Assembly (NCBI GenBank): GCA_010645155.1
Contig: CM021314.1
Coordinates: forward strand, 780,364 to 844,363
Source: Tigriopus japonicus
Taxonomy: Eukaryota > Arthropoda > Copepoda > Harpacticoida > Harpacticidae
Reading direction: 5' to 3'
Length of the DNA stretch: 64,000 bases
The notes under the pieces are model-generated. The model made no database searches. It saw nothing but the letters and a program-made list of their open reading frames with translations, and was not told the DNA's origin. The translations under genes were made by a program, and so were the position numbers. Positions 1 through 12,986 of the stretch are shown piece by piece (the stretch's first letter is position 1; every line of letters begins with the position of its first letter).

Positions 1-112
1 CTCGTTGGTAGAGCAAATATCATAAACATGTTCATCGTATGCAGTACCGTTAATGATTCACTTTCTTTACAAAGAATCCCATTGAAGCGTTAGTAAAAAA
101 AATCCGCGAAAA
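1..112 (+). mobile_element. 3' tail of a LINE, same family as the copy at 59.2-60.2 kb
   Basis: The first ~110 bases align by eye with the 3' end of the LINE at about 60158-60270. Both contain a segment reading CTCRTTGGTAGA-CAAAT-TCATA, then AATGATT/AATCATT, then GGAATCCCATT or GAATCCCATT, and finally an A-run followed by ATCCGC. In the second copy this follows directly on the end of the reverse-transcriptase reading frame. The copy is cut by the window edge, so only its last codons and 3' untranslated tail are visible. Identity is partial, so this is an old copy. Confidence 0.45.
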
Positions 113-3100
113 CCTTGTTAACTTCTTCCTACCACACTAACCGATTGAAGAAAAATGGATCAGTTTCTTTTGAAGAAAATTGCGAATTCAAATTTCCTCC
201 TTTTGGTTGCCTTGATTTCAAAGAGTTCTCGTAAGTTTAGTCCAGCGTTTCATAGGATCGCGAGTCGACGCCCATTTAGGAGCTACGTACACATGATAAG
301 GGCAGCGAGCAATTCAAGTATTTAAGTTCCTGATCCTCTTAATCCATTTTCAAGCTACCCACTCACGTGAATGGCAGCACATCAGGCACACCTTTGTCGA
401 TTGAAGTCGCTTCAAAATGATCCTCCTTAGGCTGGTTTTGTCACGAACTTATCTATTCTCTTTAAATGTCCCTTCAATTGGTTGCATTACTCCTAAAATG
501 TGTTCTAAACCACTACACAAGTCCGCGCTCTTGTGTCTATTTGGCATAGCTGGTAAAGCTTTTTGTCGTTTCTATAATTTAATTACTCAACATGTTGCCA
601 CTTTTCTTCTCGTGCTTGCTTCATATTATTAACGAGTATGCTTCAGTTGTAAATCAATGTAAACTGGTTGGTAAAATGTAAAAGATCAAATCCGTTATTG
701 CAACCGGTGAAATGTATTCTTAAACCTTGAGCAATCTTTCTAGATGTAGAGAGGAAACAGGAATTCCCCTAAAACTTTCCTAAAACCTGAATATGGCATT
801 TAGCTGCTTTCTCCAGTTTTACCTCACAAATTTGTATTTTGGCTCGAACGACTTATGAGATCGAGGTCACCGCAAATATGCAAGATTGGCCTTCATTAAG
901 GTCTCTCACTCTCACTTTACAGGGTTGCCTTGAATTAGCGTCCACTAAGTCTAAGTCTATCCCACAAAACCTTAAAAAGAAATTCGCCTGCAAACTAATC
1001 GACAACTTATTTGCGCTCAATTGCAGGACATCATTTTTAAATACAGCACGAGAACTTTTTTCTGAAATGTCTTCAATGGATTAAAAAAGCATTGCTCCAC
1101 GTTAAAGACAATAAAACCTCAACTACATTTGGTCTGAATTGTTCAATAAACACATCTTGTCAAAATACAAAAGAAGATCTCTTTAAATGGATAGACCATC
1201 ACGACTCACCATTGCAAAAGCCCTGCAAACCACCATTCTGCGGTTACTGGTTTCGTGTTGAAAGAGACGCTTCCTAACACATTCCGAATTCAGTTCTATA
1301 GACCCAATACTGTCATTCAAGTTGGGTCCTTGTACAGAATCTCATGGGAAAGAAGCGTCATCTAGCGACTAGGGACAGAGGCTTTCACGTGAAGCTTCAA
1401 AAAAGCCAAGCAAACCAAGAAGAACAAGAGAAAAGATGCAAAAATAGAGCCTTAGACCCATTAGACCAAAAAATATCAATGCAAGGGCTTATACACACCT
1501 TTTTTGCAATTTAATAACTGACTTAATCCTTATTGGCATGATCAATTTAAAATACTTGCAAAATCGAATTTTGTTTTAACTTGAACTTCCTGATTGACGG
1601 TGGGGACAACAACGGCAAACAATTGAAGCTTCAAGAAGCCAAATAACTTGACCAAATTGACACTTCTTTCCAATGAGCTTCTTTAGGTCAGTGCAGATTT
1701 GCTTTGAGCTCATTTCATCAGTCCGGCAGCAAGGGTGCCAAGTGACTTGGTTAATCATGCGTTGCTCTTGTTCGAGCAAAGCAGTAGAATGAGCAATTCC
1801 GCTATTGACTCCCTGAAATCGCAAATTCCAGTTTTGAATCACGTAACTAAATGTGGCCAAATCATATCGTACACACAGTGCAAGCTGGTTGTATCAAGAG
1901 CAATTTGGAATTGTCATTTTTGTCTCAAAAGAACTGTAATTTCGACCTCTTTTCAAAAGAAGGGTTGTCAGACGTACAAATACAAGTTAAGGCCGTTCAA
2001 GGACTCTAGAGACAGGAAAACAAGATCAAGGGGTTCAATGATCAAGTCTTCGCTCTAGAGCTACAAAACAACATAGTTGTCGCTACGTAATAAAATTGAC
2101 TCACATACGTCGTTAAATGCATGCTTCCACTTGTTACACCGTTTCCCTGTCTGTATTCATCGACAGATAGTTCGCCATTGTTTTTCTGAGAGCTGGGAGC
2201 CGTCCAAAACCTCGATCTACCTAATCCAGTCAATACTTTAATTGAATGAATGGTTTTGGCTGATTCGTACATTTGGATGAAAAATAATACAAAAGAACTC
2301 AATCTCAAGGTTTCATCTCTGCATGATTTTATCAAGCAATAAGTAAAATGTTCAAGGTGACTCACGTGGGTTAAAAGAACTTTTTTTTTAAATGTGTGTT
2401 CTTCTTCAGGCACTAAAACAGACCCAAAAGTGCAATTCCGTTCAACACGCCCTTCATCACCCTAATCCTCACAAAGATGTCAACAGGTTTCAGTTTTTCA
2501 GTACTTTTTTCCTTACTTCAAATAGGACGTTCATCTCGTCCATCATGTTCCAAAAGTGACTTCTTCCAATGGGCGATGTGGCCTTTTCATCGCCGCCCAC
2601 ACTGAGGTTTTTGCGTTCCACGCTTTTCCTCGATCGACCTTTTGAGCTGACGTTTTCTTCTCGAGCGTCTCGTTCTTTCTAGCCTTTGCGGTCTCGCAGA
2701 GAAGAAGGACTTCCACACGGAAATGAAGACCCAGGAGTTGCATTCTGATCGTTGTCGAATCTTGTGGGACTCGAAAGCGGTGCAGTGACTTGATTGCTTG
2801 TGACTGGAAGAGTTCAAAATGGAAGCAGGACCAAATCATGTCCAAATTGATCCATGAGCCATGAATTTCTCGGGTGTCGTTCAAGAGCAGCAACCAGACT
2901 TGAGTGAAACGGTCGTGGTCCATTCTCAATCCAAGGACAATGGGATAGAGATGCACGCGTTGGAAATCACTTTTTGGTGTCTGGATGTCATGACAATTGT
3001 AAGTCGATTAATCTGCTTTTGTTCTCAGTCGTTCCTCGTAGTACTATATTCATGCCCAACGACTTCAAAACTTGGTCACTTCCGTCGTCCCGATGAGCCT

Positions 3101-6100
3101 TGTTCCAGTTCCATTTCTAATCTGTCTTGGTCTTTTGTGATGAATGAGGTTTTGCTTCCTTCCATCAGTGTAGGCCATAATATGCTTAGTACCAATGAAA
3201 AATGATTCCCAAGGGGTGGTTGAATGAATTATTGTCCTTTAAAAGATCATAATTTTGATATCATTGCGAAACGGACTTAAAAGAGGACGTTGTTCATTCA
3301 TTGCCCCATGTTCAGATATGCAAATTTTAAAGCAGCGAAAAGTAATCTCATTGTAGTACCGACTTGGTCAAAAATGTTGACGAATGACAAAAATCAGACG
3401 CTTGCAACAGCCTTTCCTGATTGGATTGGCATTTACTTTTTGCTGAGTTTGTTTTGCGCGACCTCGAATTGATTTTTGTCGATATTTTGTGCTGAGACAG
3501 TGGATCTCACCAGAATCCTTTTCAGAATGAGTCAAAAGATTTTGGACTTAGTACTCTACAGGTACAAATGGGTCTGTTGTTTCTGGAACTCGTTGATTGT
3601 GGTGCTGAGAAACTAAGGCATGGAATTTGGTCGAGGTACCAATGATGCTCGCCCCAGACAGTTCCGGAAGGGTGACCTTCCATCTTCAAAAAGATTTGCT
3701 TTGGGAATTGGAACTCAAGTGAAAGGCACTTTTTGACAAAATATTTTCCCTCAATAAATACCGATAGAGGGAAATGGGTGGAATCAAAGGAACTAAGCCT
3801 TGAGAGCATAAACCTTGACATGATTTCAATCAATTGTCTACTCGCACCAAAAAAATATTTTGATGATTAGATTTAAGCATTTGAGTGCCCTGTAACGGAT
3901 ATCTGTCAGTAAGCGACATTTTTATCACTGTTACATTATTTCGATCAAGGTTGTTACTAACAAACTATCGAATGAGGAATCGGTTGGAACATGAGAGCTC
4001 AACCCAACTTGTTAACTGTTGCCCGGGATAAATGAAAATGTATATATTGGGATAATTAACGAGATACAAAGATCTTGACTATGTCGGGTTTGTTTTGGAT
4101 CAAGGCACCTTTCTAGTTCTCACGATGATTATCTGGATCTCATTGTTGTGAAACCATCAGGGTTCAGAATTCCCACAGAGATGGCACACATAAACCCAAT
4201 TGGATCATTCAATTCCTACAAACAATCAGAGGAGGCCAAGCCAAACAAACGGTCGTTGGAAGTTTCACACTTGAAGCCTTCGATACAGCTTCATATCTTA
4301 ATTTATAAAATAGGATGGCACCGTTCCCAGGGGCAATCGGAACAAATCTTGATCTCATCCAAGAATGTGGAAAATTAAATCACATACAAGATGATAACAC
4401 CAGACCACATTGAGTTCTACGTATATGTTGAGTTCCTTGACTGAACCAAGCTCATTGACAGAAATTCTTCTTTTGTAACAACACAGCAACGTTATGTCAC
4501 TCTCTCATAGGCGTTGGCCTCTCAAAATGGATATAACTTTCGACCGAGGAACACCTTCAATTGAATTTTAATGTCTCGGTTCATATTTGTTCATGGCTTG
4601 GTTTTCAAAGAAGGACCCTGCTGAACAAAGGGCTTTTCAGAGAGGCCAAGAAGAGAAGAGCAGTCAGTTCCTTCTATTGATTTTAAGACATGATATGCGC
4701 CCTCCTCGAACAAACGATGGTTTTGCATGAGACACACATAATTGGAATACTTACATTCGGTTGATTAAGTGGAAGAATGGTCTATTTCTTTTGGACCACA
4801 AGAGATTCTTCCTCCCATGAGAGGGTGTTAGTATTTCTAGTCAGAGATATCAAAGCGTTCAGTTGGTCGGTAAACTACATGAATCTTTTAAAGAGATGTT
4901 CAAATTTCTAGGTATCTCAACGTCTATGCATTAGCATTTTTCGTTCTAATTTGGTCGATGGTTGCATTTTGTATATCTTGCAGGACTTATTTGTCCAGGA
5001 AGTTTTCGTTATTTATTTTAAATACCTGTCAGTTAAAGAAAGTCTCGTTGTGACGTTGAGACGAATTTGTTTAAAAAAAAAGAAAAGTACAACGCATCGA
5101 AAATGATATTTCAATGATTTGATGTTTATGGTATTTCTTTTTACATTTTCTCATGTGCCATTTTGACATGCTTCTCAATGTGTTGAGTTGCTCACGAACT
5201 ATTTATTTGATATTTCGAGCTTTCATTACAGCAACTTAGAAGTAGGTGACTAACTATATATCTTATAAATAGTTGATCTCTCTAAAATAAATGAAGTCAA
5301 TAAAGATGCGAAATAGAGCAATATTATGTACAGTAAGTGGTTGGCCTTGGTATATGCAGTACTTGATAACTACATACTTCGTACAAGTATTTACAGCATA
5401 GCATGGAAAGAAAAGCCCTCAGATATCGTTTGCTGAGAACATGATGGAACTTTAACGGGCTTGTGGCCTTAATGAGCCGAACTATTAGGTCGAGAAGGTC
5501 GTCGTTGATGCTCTAGTAAAGCTCGTGACTAAATGCAACATGCAATTTTGCTTTTTCATTTAATATAAGAACATTGGTTTGAAAAGAACGGTGGGTATTT
5601 CTTGACCTGCTTTACATTTCTGTTGTTGAAACACACCATCATTGACAACAACCTTTTCAATGTCGCCCTTGAGACCGCGACAAAAAGAAATTCAGAGAGT
5701 TCAAGATGCACCTCCCAACAAACAGCATGATTTTAAAGGTCGTGGTGTCCAACTGTATATTCACCACAATGCTAACGAGAGCACACAGTATCGGAAAAGA
5801 ACCTTCCATCCGTTTTAAGAATGAATTGTCAAGGTCAGTTACAAGATAACTCGAAAGAAAAAAGCTTTGAGCAACGAAAAGCTTGCTTTTTTGGAAAGCT
5901 CTGAATAAGGTGGATGTTAGTCTGAAAACCCAAGTTCATTCTGAACTGTGCGGAACCTTTAGTCTCCTTTCTTAAAACAAAAGGGTGACTTCAATCAAAG
6001 GACTCATTCTTCGATTGTTCACATTGGTGCTCATGGGAAATGCATTGTTCATGGTTAATAGAAGGTTAAGGAGTATGCTGTGGTTTTAAAATTCCTTAGA

Positions 6101-6503
6101 AGGGATATTTCGTTGAAAGCGGTCGCTAAGCTATGCATGGCTTCGAAGGTTGGTTGGACTTGAAAGCCTTTTGTATCAACTCAATCAAAGACATCGGGGT
6201 GGCCACAAATATCGGTCCAGATTGCATTTCCTTTGAAATATAACATCTTCAGCAAATTTAAAAGATGCCTACAGAAGCAGGAGCAGAAACCTACTTCCAA
6301 ATTGAACTTGTAATTCTCAACGTTAAAAAAGCAATTCTAACCTAACTTACTTCACCGATTCACAGATTTACATGGTCTTTACAGGTCTGCTGGAAAGAAC
6401 TGGTCACGTGTACATGCGTAATTTACCGCTAAGCTAAAATAAAAAAAAAATAAAAAAATAAATGATGACCGTTTTGTTGATGACCGCAAATGTTGCTGTT
6501 TAG
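113..6503. other. no supported gene; one dispersed repeat
   Basis: Mostly AT-rich sequence with stops in all frames. Open stretches of 100-137 codons at 1735-2058 (+), 2042-2413 (-), 2543-2956 (-) and 3522-3833 (-) overlap one another, lack recognisable domains and have no clear splice partners, so I do not call them genes. The only repeat-linked piece is at 1576-1860, listed separately. The 5' exon of the receptor gene at 16.3 kb could lie in this region, but I cannot identify it. Confidence 0.5.
1576..1860 (-). repeat. dispersed repeat with coding relic (copy 1)
   Basis: The minus strand is open for about 94 codons. Its part from ~1790 down to ~1610 matches 60761-60930 on the plus strand: both encode a segment like EQEQ-x2-NQV followed by HPCCR, then a region with SKQI-x-TD, and then diverge. 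A third, shorter related piece is at about 56440-56565 (-). Multi-copy status with different decay in each copy suggests a transposon-encoded or retrocopied protein. I do not recognise the family. It is unlikely to be a functional host gene, because the other copies carry stops. Confidence 0.4.
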
Positions 6504-6665
6504 TAGTGACAGACCGAAAGGGCTCTTAGCCGAAACCGAAAGTAAGAAGCCTAACTGTAAAAAGTAAAAAGTCGAACTGAGACCTAAAGCAGCTACAAAG
6601 ATATGTATTATACAATGCACCTTAAGGCCCTCTTTTTCCGTGGGAAATATGAGTTTCATTTTTCA
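6504..6665 (+). mobile_element. decayed hAT-type MITE, CCGAAA family
   Basis: The left end reads TAGTGACAGACCGAAAGGGC and continues into CCGAAACCGAAAG, closely matching the starts of the intact copies at 53599 and 57107 (TAGTGATGGACCGAAAG). The right part has a degenerate equivalent of their inner right end (AAGGCCCTCTTTT and ATGAGTTT) but no clean terminal repeat, so no target-site duplication can be defined. An open frame on the minus strand across it is a by-product. Confidence 0.5.
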
Positions 6666-6978
6666 ATTTTGGTTACGCCTTCCAAAAACTAAAAGAAATG
6701 GAGTTGGAGAGAAAAATCGAAAACAATCCGAATTATCTTTGTCGAAAAAAGGAGTCCAATGGTGGTCGAATAAGTTTCGATATTAGAAATTAGATCAAAA
6801 GATTGAAGGACAAAGATTCTCTATCAGACATTTGCCTCTTGATAAATGAGTTAGTACGTAAGGAAATGAAAAATGCAGGTGTTTCCTTTTTTTGTAAGAC
6901 TTTGTTGGCATTTGGTTTAGCTCAAATACGTAATGGAGAAGAGGAAAAAACAAGCCTAGTCCTGACAAATCACAACTG

Positions 6979-7275
6979 GTGTGTTTCGAGTTGGATTTTT
7001 GACAGAGTTTTGCCATTTTGGTTTTTAGGGTCAAAAAGCTGACCACAGCCATACTTTTCAACGGGCAATAGACCTTATCTACCATAAAATATGGCAGCAC
7101 TGCCACCTCGAAATCCATTTTTACAATTATGGATGGTACTCGAAATCGAACCAGTTCGAGTGTTGCCAAATTGGTCCCTGTTTAGGTCTTTTCAAAAAGT
7201 TCTATTCAACCTACCCTTTTTAACAGCGACAAACTTCCAAGTCAAAACTGGCAGCACTCCTGGTTCAAAACACAT
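6979..7275 (+). mobile_element. MITE with GTGTTTCGA-type ends, copy A
   Basis: About 300 bp here is present in reverse orientation at 12987-13285. Shared landmarks in order are GTGTTTCGAGTTGGATTTTT, a GGGTCAAAAAGCTGA segment, ATATGGCAGCACTGCCA, CCATTTTTACAA, TTGCCAAATTGGTCCCTGTT, TTTAACAGCGA(C/T)AAACTTCC and GGCAGCACTCC, ending in (G)AAACACATC. The two ends of each copy are approximate inverted repeats, which suggests a non-autonomous DNA transposon. No clear target-site duplication is seen, so the superfamily is open. Confidence 0.6.
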
Positions 7276-9250
7276 CACAACAAGTCACACCCAAAGTCTT
7301 GTTACTCGAGTCTCATGTGATGAGTTTTTGGCTAGAAATGGCACTTGCAAATATTATTGACGAGTCGTTTTTTCCTCAAAAGTCTGTTCCAAAGACTTAT
7401 TAAAATAAAACCTCCTTTTCCTTCTCCTCTAAAGCTTGATTTCATGTTGGTGTGTCACTTAATTATTTTTGCTTTCTTCAGTCCAGTTTTTTTTGTTAAA
7501 GTTCTCCTACTCTTAAAACCTTGGACAATTAACAAAGTAATTGTCGTATTTACATATTCTTCGTTCCATCTCAGCAAGGAATGTGAATCTGTGGAAAAAA
7601 AGAAAGTGATCCATTGGGATCAATCGAACGGACAAAAACTGGTTGAGTGCAGGCTTTTCCAAAAAGAAATTAAAATCTAATTTCAATATTGGCTCAGCCA
7701 AGTTTCTCGCAAACCGTCTTTTTGGAGCCTCAAGTTTTCAGCTCGACTGGATTCTCGTAGATTTTGCTCCAGGCCCCAAATGGCCTCATCTCGCCTAGGG
7801 TTCCCTCTCCCCATCAGCGAAATTCAATCTGCTTCAGAATTGGTTCGAGCCCAGATTTCAATTTCCAATGCTTCTCGCTCATATTGCTAACACAAGGGTT
7901 TTTTCCATCCACTGCATAATTGACCCCACCTGGAAAATAAACTAACGGCATGAAGACACCAACAAGAAAGAAGCTTGAACACTGAATTGAAGACATCATC
8001 AGAAAGACACTCGTTAACCAAAGTTCTTTGATGAGTAAGGTTTTTTTTTTTGAAGAGAAACCCTGGCCGGGAATTTTACTGGTGTGCCGCTGTATTTTGA
8101 TAACCCCAAGTGAATCTAATTTTCGTTAGATTCACTCAAAGAATACACCATCCTTTCAGTGGCAACAAACTATTCATAAAAATTTGGCTGGCGAGTAAAA
8201 ACGGAAACACTTGAGACAAAAAGAAAAAAATGGATGATGATTCCAATTGATGTAGGTTCCCCTTGCAACCCTAATATAGAGCCTGGCCGGCAAAATCTCT
8301 GGAAGCCCGACCAACGCAGACTATCTGCGACATATTCCAATATGCGGAAAACGGAAGCTCATGATTAAATAGGAAACCATGTCTCATCAGAAACACATCT
8401 AAGCTTTTTCGCTCATTTTATAGCAAGGTTTAGATAGAAGACATTGTCAAGCCTGCTGCAAATGTGTCTAAAGTATTTACCGGTTCTGGAAATAGTTAAT
8501 TTTAATTAGTGTCAAGTTTAAGCAAGTATTAATAAATGTCTCATGATTGATTGACATAAACAAGATAAACGGGAGATAAACAGGACAGATTGGGGGATAA
8601 ACATAATAAAGCCAATTTATTGTGTTTCGATAATTTTTGATTCCCTGAAAAATAGCTCATCAAAACTAGTACCTTGGGTAGTGATGTGGTAAAAATAGTT
8701 TATGAATCTCCCACGGTTCTTGAGAACTGACAGTTTTAAGTGTTTGCTTAGTACTAAGTATGAGAAATGACAAATATATTTGGCACCAAGTCAGCCGCAG
8801 CATGTTGAATACATCTTTTAGTGATTTTGTATCCAAAGATTTTCATTGTGCTTTGGAAATTTGTCTCAATATGGTATTTGGGAATTCAAATTTGACTTGA
8901 AAATGAAAATATAGAGCCCTGCAAAAATATGATTCTTAATACTGTATGTATATGTAACTCCTAACAATATCTGTTGCACTTCCTCTTTCCCCTAACTCAT
9001 GTCAAATGATTGTGTTAGGGAGATTTCTTAAAAAGCTAAATAGGTGTTGTCAAAGAATCTCAAGAAACGTGAAATTATTCCTTTGATTTTGAAACTATAT
9101 TGGACAAAGACCAATGCATGACTGATTTCAAATTATTAGAACAGAGAAAAGTACCCCACAAGTTTCTGCAGCTCGTCATAGTTTTATAAATTCTAACAAT
9201 ATTATTCTGACAGTATGTCAATTGATTACATTATGGTTAGGTCGGTCACT
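7276..9250. other. no supported gene
   Basis: AT-rich noncoding sequence. Small open frames at 7345-7680 (+) and 7513-7701 (-) overlap on opposite strands without recognisable motifs. A short hairpin lies near 8109-8136 (GTGAATCTAA, loop TTTTCG, TTAGATTCAC), which I do not interpret. Confidence 0.5.
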
Positions 9251-9534
9251 TACGAGGGATACCTAGGCTAGAGGTAGATTGGACTCGGTTCAATGCGCAA
9301 TTTTTGAATTTATGTAAAATTTATCACGTTTCATTTTTTTAAACGTTCAGGAGTCGCCCATCATACCTTGTCTAATAAAATCATAACTTCGAGCTAGTTT
9401 TTCCAACAACAATATGTAAAATAAAACCTGTTCACAAGAGATGAATTTTAATACTTTTTTTTGCATAAATATGAAAATTGTGCAACTTAACGAATTATAG
9501 ACCCAGTCTACCTAACGTCCGGATACCCCACGTA
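9251..9534 (+). mobile_element. MITE of the TACG-x-GGGTATCC family, short copy
   Basis: The left end TACGAGGGATACC, followed by AGAGGTAGATTGGAC, and the right end GACCCAGTCTACC followed by GGATACCCCACGTA form imperfect inverted repeats. Internally it shares ACCTTGTCTAATAAAATCAT, a TGTTCACAAGAG segment and GTGCAACTTAACGAATTA with the longer copy at 54754-55349, but is about half as long, so it is probably an internal-deletion derivative. A third relative is at 20631-21206. Confidence 0.6.
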
Positions 9535-12500
9535 CTTAAAATATGTGAAGAAAAGTGCTGAAAGATTTAAAAACACTCAGTTCAAACAAACACTCAAAAA
9601 ATGAAGAGGAAAATTGAGTAAGTGAAATCCATAGAATTTATTATATTAAGTACTAAAATGACGAAAGTGCTCCCTTTGTAGTGTTGTGGAACCCGCAAAC
9701 ACTTCCGTAGTTGTAGTGAAAGTATTCCAAGGCCATTGTTCCGGTTAATGCGCCTTTGAGCTTGAGAAAAAATCTTACTCTGCAACTGTTTTGGCTTAAG
9801 GGGGCTTTTAAAGGTCTCCAGACAATTCTAAAAAAGGCTCAAAAATACTACTTCTAAGTATACGTTTTTCGAATTTCATTCAAGAAATTTACAGTCAGTT
9901 GGAACGATTGAAGCAACCATTCTGAGGCCAAACCCCATTATGCCAATGGCTGTGGTATTCAAAAGCCTCCTATTAATACCCAATCTGAGACCAATTGTCC
10001 CATTTGTAATGGATGCCTCGAGGTTGAGTCGGTGCCGAGAAGGAAAGGCCAAAGTACCCATTAAACATACTGTACACTACTTTGTATCGGGCTCTCCAAC
10101 TAGGTCACTAAAATAAAAGGTTTAGAATTTTGATAATGAAAGCCTTTAAACGTGAAATCGATAAACCTTTGATGTTAACCAGAATTGCAATCTCGCATTT
10201 TGCAACTATATTATGAATGTAACTGAACCTCTAATTTTTGGCATGAGCAACGTGAAACTGCACCACGTCAAAGACAAATATATCAAAATGCTCTAAATTG
10301 GTATCGATTCTCAAGTCAACTCTTAAGTAGGAACTGAAGCCGTTTTAATCATGAAGTTATGAATAAAGAATTCAAGCCAACAAAACACAATTGTTCCGTT
10401 TTCTGTTAGTAAGTTGTCAAATTCTCACTCATTACGGGATCCATTTCTTGAAACTTACGCAAGTTTATGATTATCATGGTCCCTTGAATTTCTTAGTTAG
10501 GATCTCTTAGGAGATCCTTAAACTATTTTAGACCATTTGATTAGATTAATCAATGATTGAAAAAGGGGTTGCTGTAAACAATAAGTTATCCCTGACCCAA
10601 ATAATTACAATTGAAACCTACCTTGGTTCCCACAAAACATGATTTTTTTTGTAAATTGTTGTAACAATTGTTAATCGAATCCTTCGAAGCAAAACACTCC
10701 GAGGATAATGAAAGTGCATCAGTCTCATGATGATCGCGCGTTTGCTTGCAATCAACTTGTCAAAAAACCCATGAGCCGGATTCAATCGCTAACTGAGGTC
10801 CCACTTTTCTCACGTTTGATGTTAAACGAAAAAAGGGAGCACCTTCGTTCACGGATGGCCATCGGCAGTATTTATATTCGTTCCTCGAACGGTGAAAAGT
10901 CCCCACTGGGCTTTTCTTTCTTTTCTTTTCTTTCATTCTGTTACAAATGGTCCTGGTGTTCTTCATTCAATTGGAAAGAGACCAAACTAGACGCCATCCC
11001 CACTTTTATTGATTGGGATTGGCCGGCTAAAATGGTAATCGTTCGAGAGCCTGAACTAATCGCGTGAGTATCCCTTATTCGACCCATCCTATCGGTGTTT
11101 GTGGACTGGTTATTTTTGTATTTCTCGTAGAAACGTGGCCATCAGACAACTAAGTATAGGCAATGTGAGACATGCTTCAATCTTTTATTGGCATATGCCA
11201 TTCACGAACCATGTACGTAATAGCTTTGCCTTTTCCACTACTTGGATGTATTCTGAGAACTACTGCGAATCTCTTGGGTGGGATTCTCCATGTGTCGCGA
11301 ACAAGTTTATTCGTTCTTTTCTCGTGGATTGGTCATTTTCAGCCCACTAAGCATAACTTATTGAAACAAACATATCTGTTGAGTCGTAGTGCGCATTCAA
11401 ACCCTCAAGTGAGTATTTTTAGATCGGAAAATGTTTCGTGACTTGGGCTGTTAATATGTTTGTGTGCGTTTTTCCTAAGTCATGCCATCTGAAACGCCTG
11501 ATTGGAATGTACAGTATACCAATAAATTAACAAGTTTTATAGGATTCATCGTGAGCAATAGAATCAATGGAAAGTCTTCACCACATGGTACAGAAATGTT
11601 TCTACATATTTCAATTTGATTAAACGAAATTGCACACGTAACTTCAGGCCGTTGGGGTCCTAAAGCCCTTATCTCTTGTAGGCACCCAATGGATCCTTAT
11701 TAACGAGACCTTGAAATGAAAAATCTCACTACAAATCGGATTAAAAATTTCTTGCACAAACTGCTAGTTGATTGGAGCCGCTCCTAATTTAGTTTTTCCT
11801 TGGCATCATTTACAGGCGAAATGTTATTCAAGTGGAGTTCAATATGAAAATTAAACTTGACTTTGATTAATGCTCAGATATGAGGTCATTTTGATATCTC
11901 TGGATGTGAGAGCGCATGTGAAACCGGTAAGTTTCCATTTCCGTTCAGGGTTTCTACGAACTGATTAAAAATCATCTGGGCAAAAGAACTCTTGGGTCGT
12001 GGAAGTATATTTGTAAATTGTAAAAGTTTCTACCTCAATTCCCGGGGCATATTACAAATATACAGTATCGGCTACGTTTTTTCATACTTCTATAGTGTAC
12101 ACAAGTCTATTGTAACCAAGAAATATTCTCTAGCAAAGGCCCTCTGTTGAGTCATTCTTGTCTGGGTGCAATTTGTGGAACACTGTTTTGGTCGGGTGAG
12201 CGAAATTATTCATTCCTCCGCCCATCCAAAAGTATTTCCTAACGCTTGCAAAAAAGCTCTGGGCACTACTCTCAACCCACATTTAGATTCCTAGAGTGGA
12301 GTGCCGTTGCTCCTCTGTTACGGTTTACATGAGGAAAATGGCAGCACTGAACGTGCTTTAGACTACAAAAACCCAAACCTTGACCTTGAACACTCAGTTC
12401 CAAACGATGGAGGATTTGATCACGAACCCGAGCTGAAACCATGCCAATTCGTGATCAACAGTCAATCGCATTTTGACCACGCTTCTGTCTCATTTCAAAT

Positions 12501-12574
12501 ATTGTTATCGAGTTGGACTTTACTGTTTGGGACTTTGCAACTAATTCCACGCAAGAACCAGGGTTGGTCTAATC
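9535..12574. other. no supported gene; possible 5' exon of unknown gene near 11.0 kb
   Basis: Mostly AT-rich noncoding sequence. From 10708 to 11064 an open frame of ~119 codons on the plus strand ends at a good donor-like site (CTAATCGC followed by GTGAGTATCC). It has no recognised domain and no demonstrated partner exon, so I leave it as a possibility only. The longer open frame that starts at 12301 runs through a MITE and is not a gene. Confidence 0.4.
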
Positions 12575-12724
12575 CAGGGATATACAACCGGTGGGCGGTG
12601 GCCCACATATGGGCCCAAGGGTGGTCTTGGGTAGGCTCAGGCGCTCAACATCTGTTTGTTGGACCCCTGACAACGTGTAATCAACTTTGGTGGGCCTTGA
12701 CCCAAAAGTGGTTGCAGACCCTTG
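12575..12724 (-). mobile_element. hAT-type MITE with perfect 8-bp target duplication
   Basis: The element of 150 bp is flanked on both sides by GTCTAATC (12567-12574 and 12725-12732), a perfect 8-bp direct repeat as expected for hAT transposition. Its plus-strand left end is CAGGGATATACAACCGG. The reverse complement resembles the element at 37491-37846: GCAACC, then GTCAA-GGCCCACCAA, then CAACA-ACAGATG, then the rich CACCCTTGGGCCCA block near the end. It is too short to encode a transposase and was mobilised in trans. Confidence 0.8.
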
Positions 12725-12986
12725 GTCTAATCCGTCCATATGTATTGGCACGTGAATCAGAATGGTCTGATTTCGAACGTTTCGAACCCATGAACCCGAG
12801 TGTAGCTCGGTCGTACGCTAAAAACTGCGTTACCCAACCATCTCCCCCGAAACTATCCACACATATTTGGCAGTTTTCGAGAAAATCTTACATCTTCAGA
12901 AAATCTTACATTTTCAGGGCTTTGGTTTGGCGTTCTTGAACCGCCAATCATTGTTATGAGCAAGTATGATACATGGACAGTAGTTA

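Noticed and set aside
12301..12939. 212-codon open frame on the plus strand
   Set aside because: It runs straight through the hAT MITE at 12575-12724, including its target duplications, so the frame was assembled by chance from unrelated pieces.
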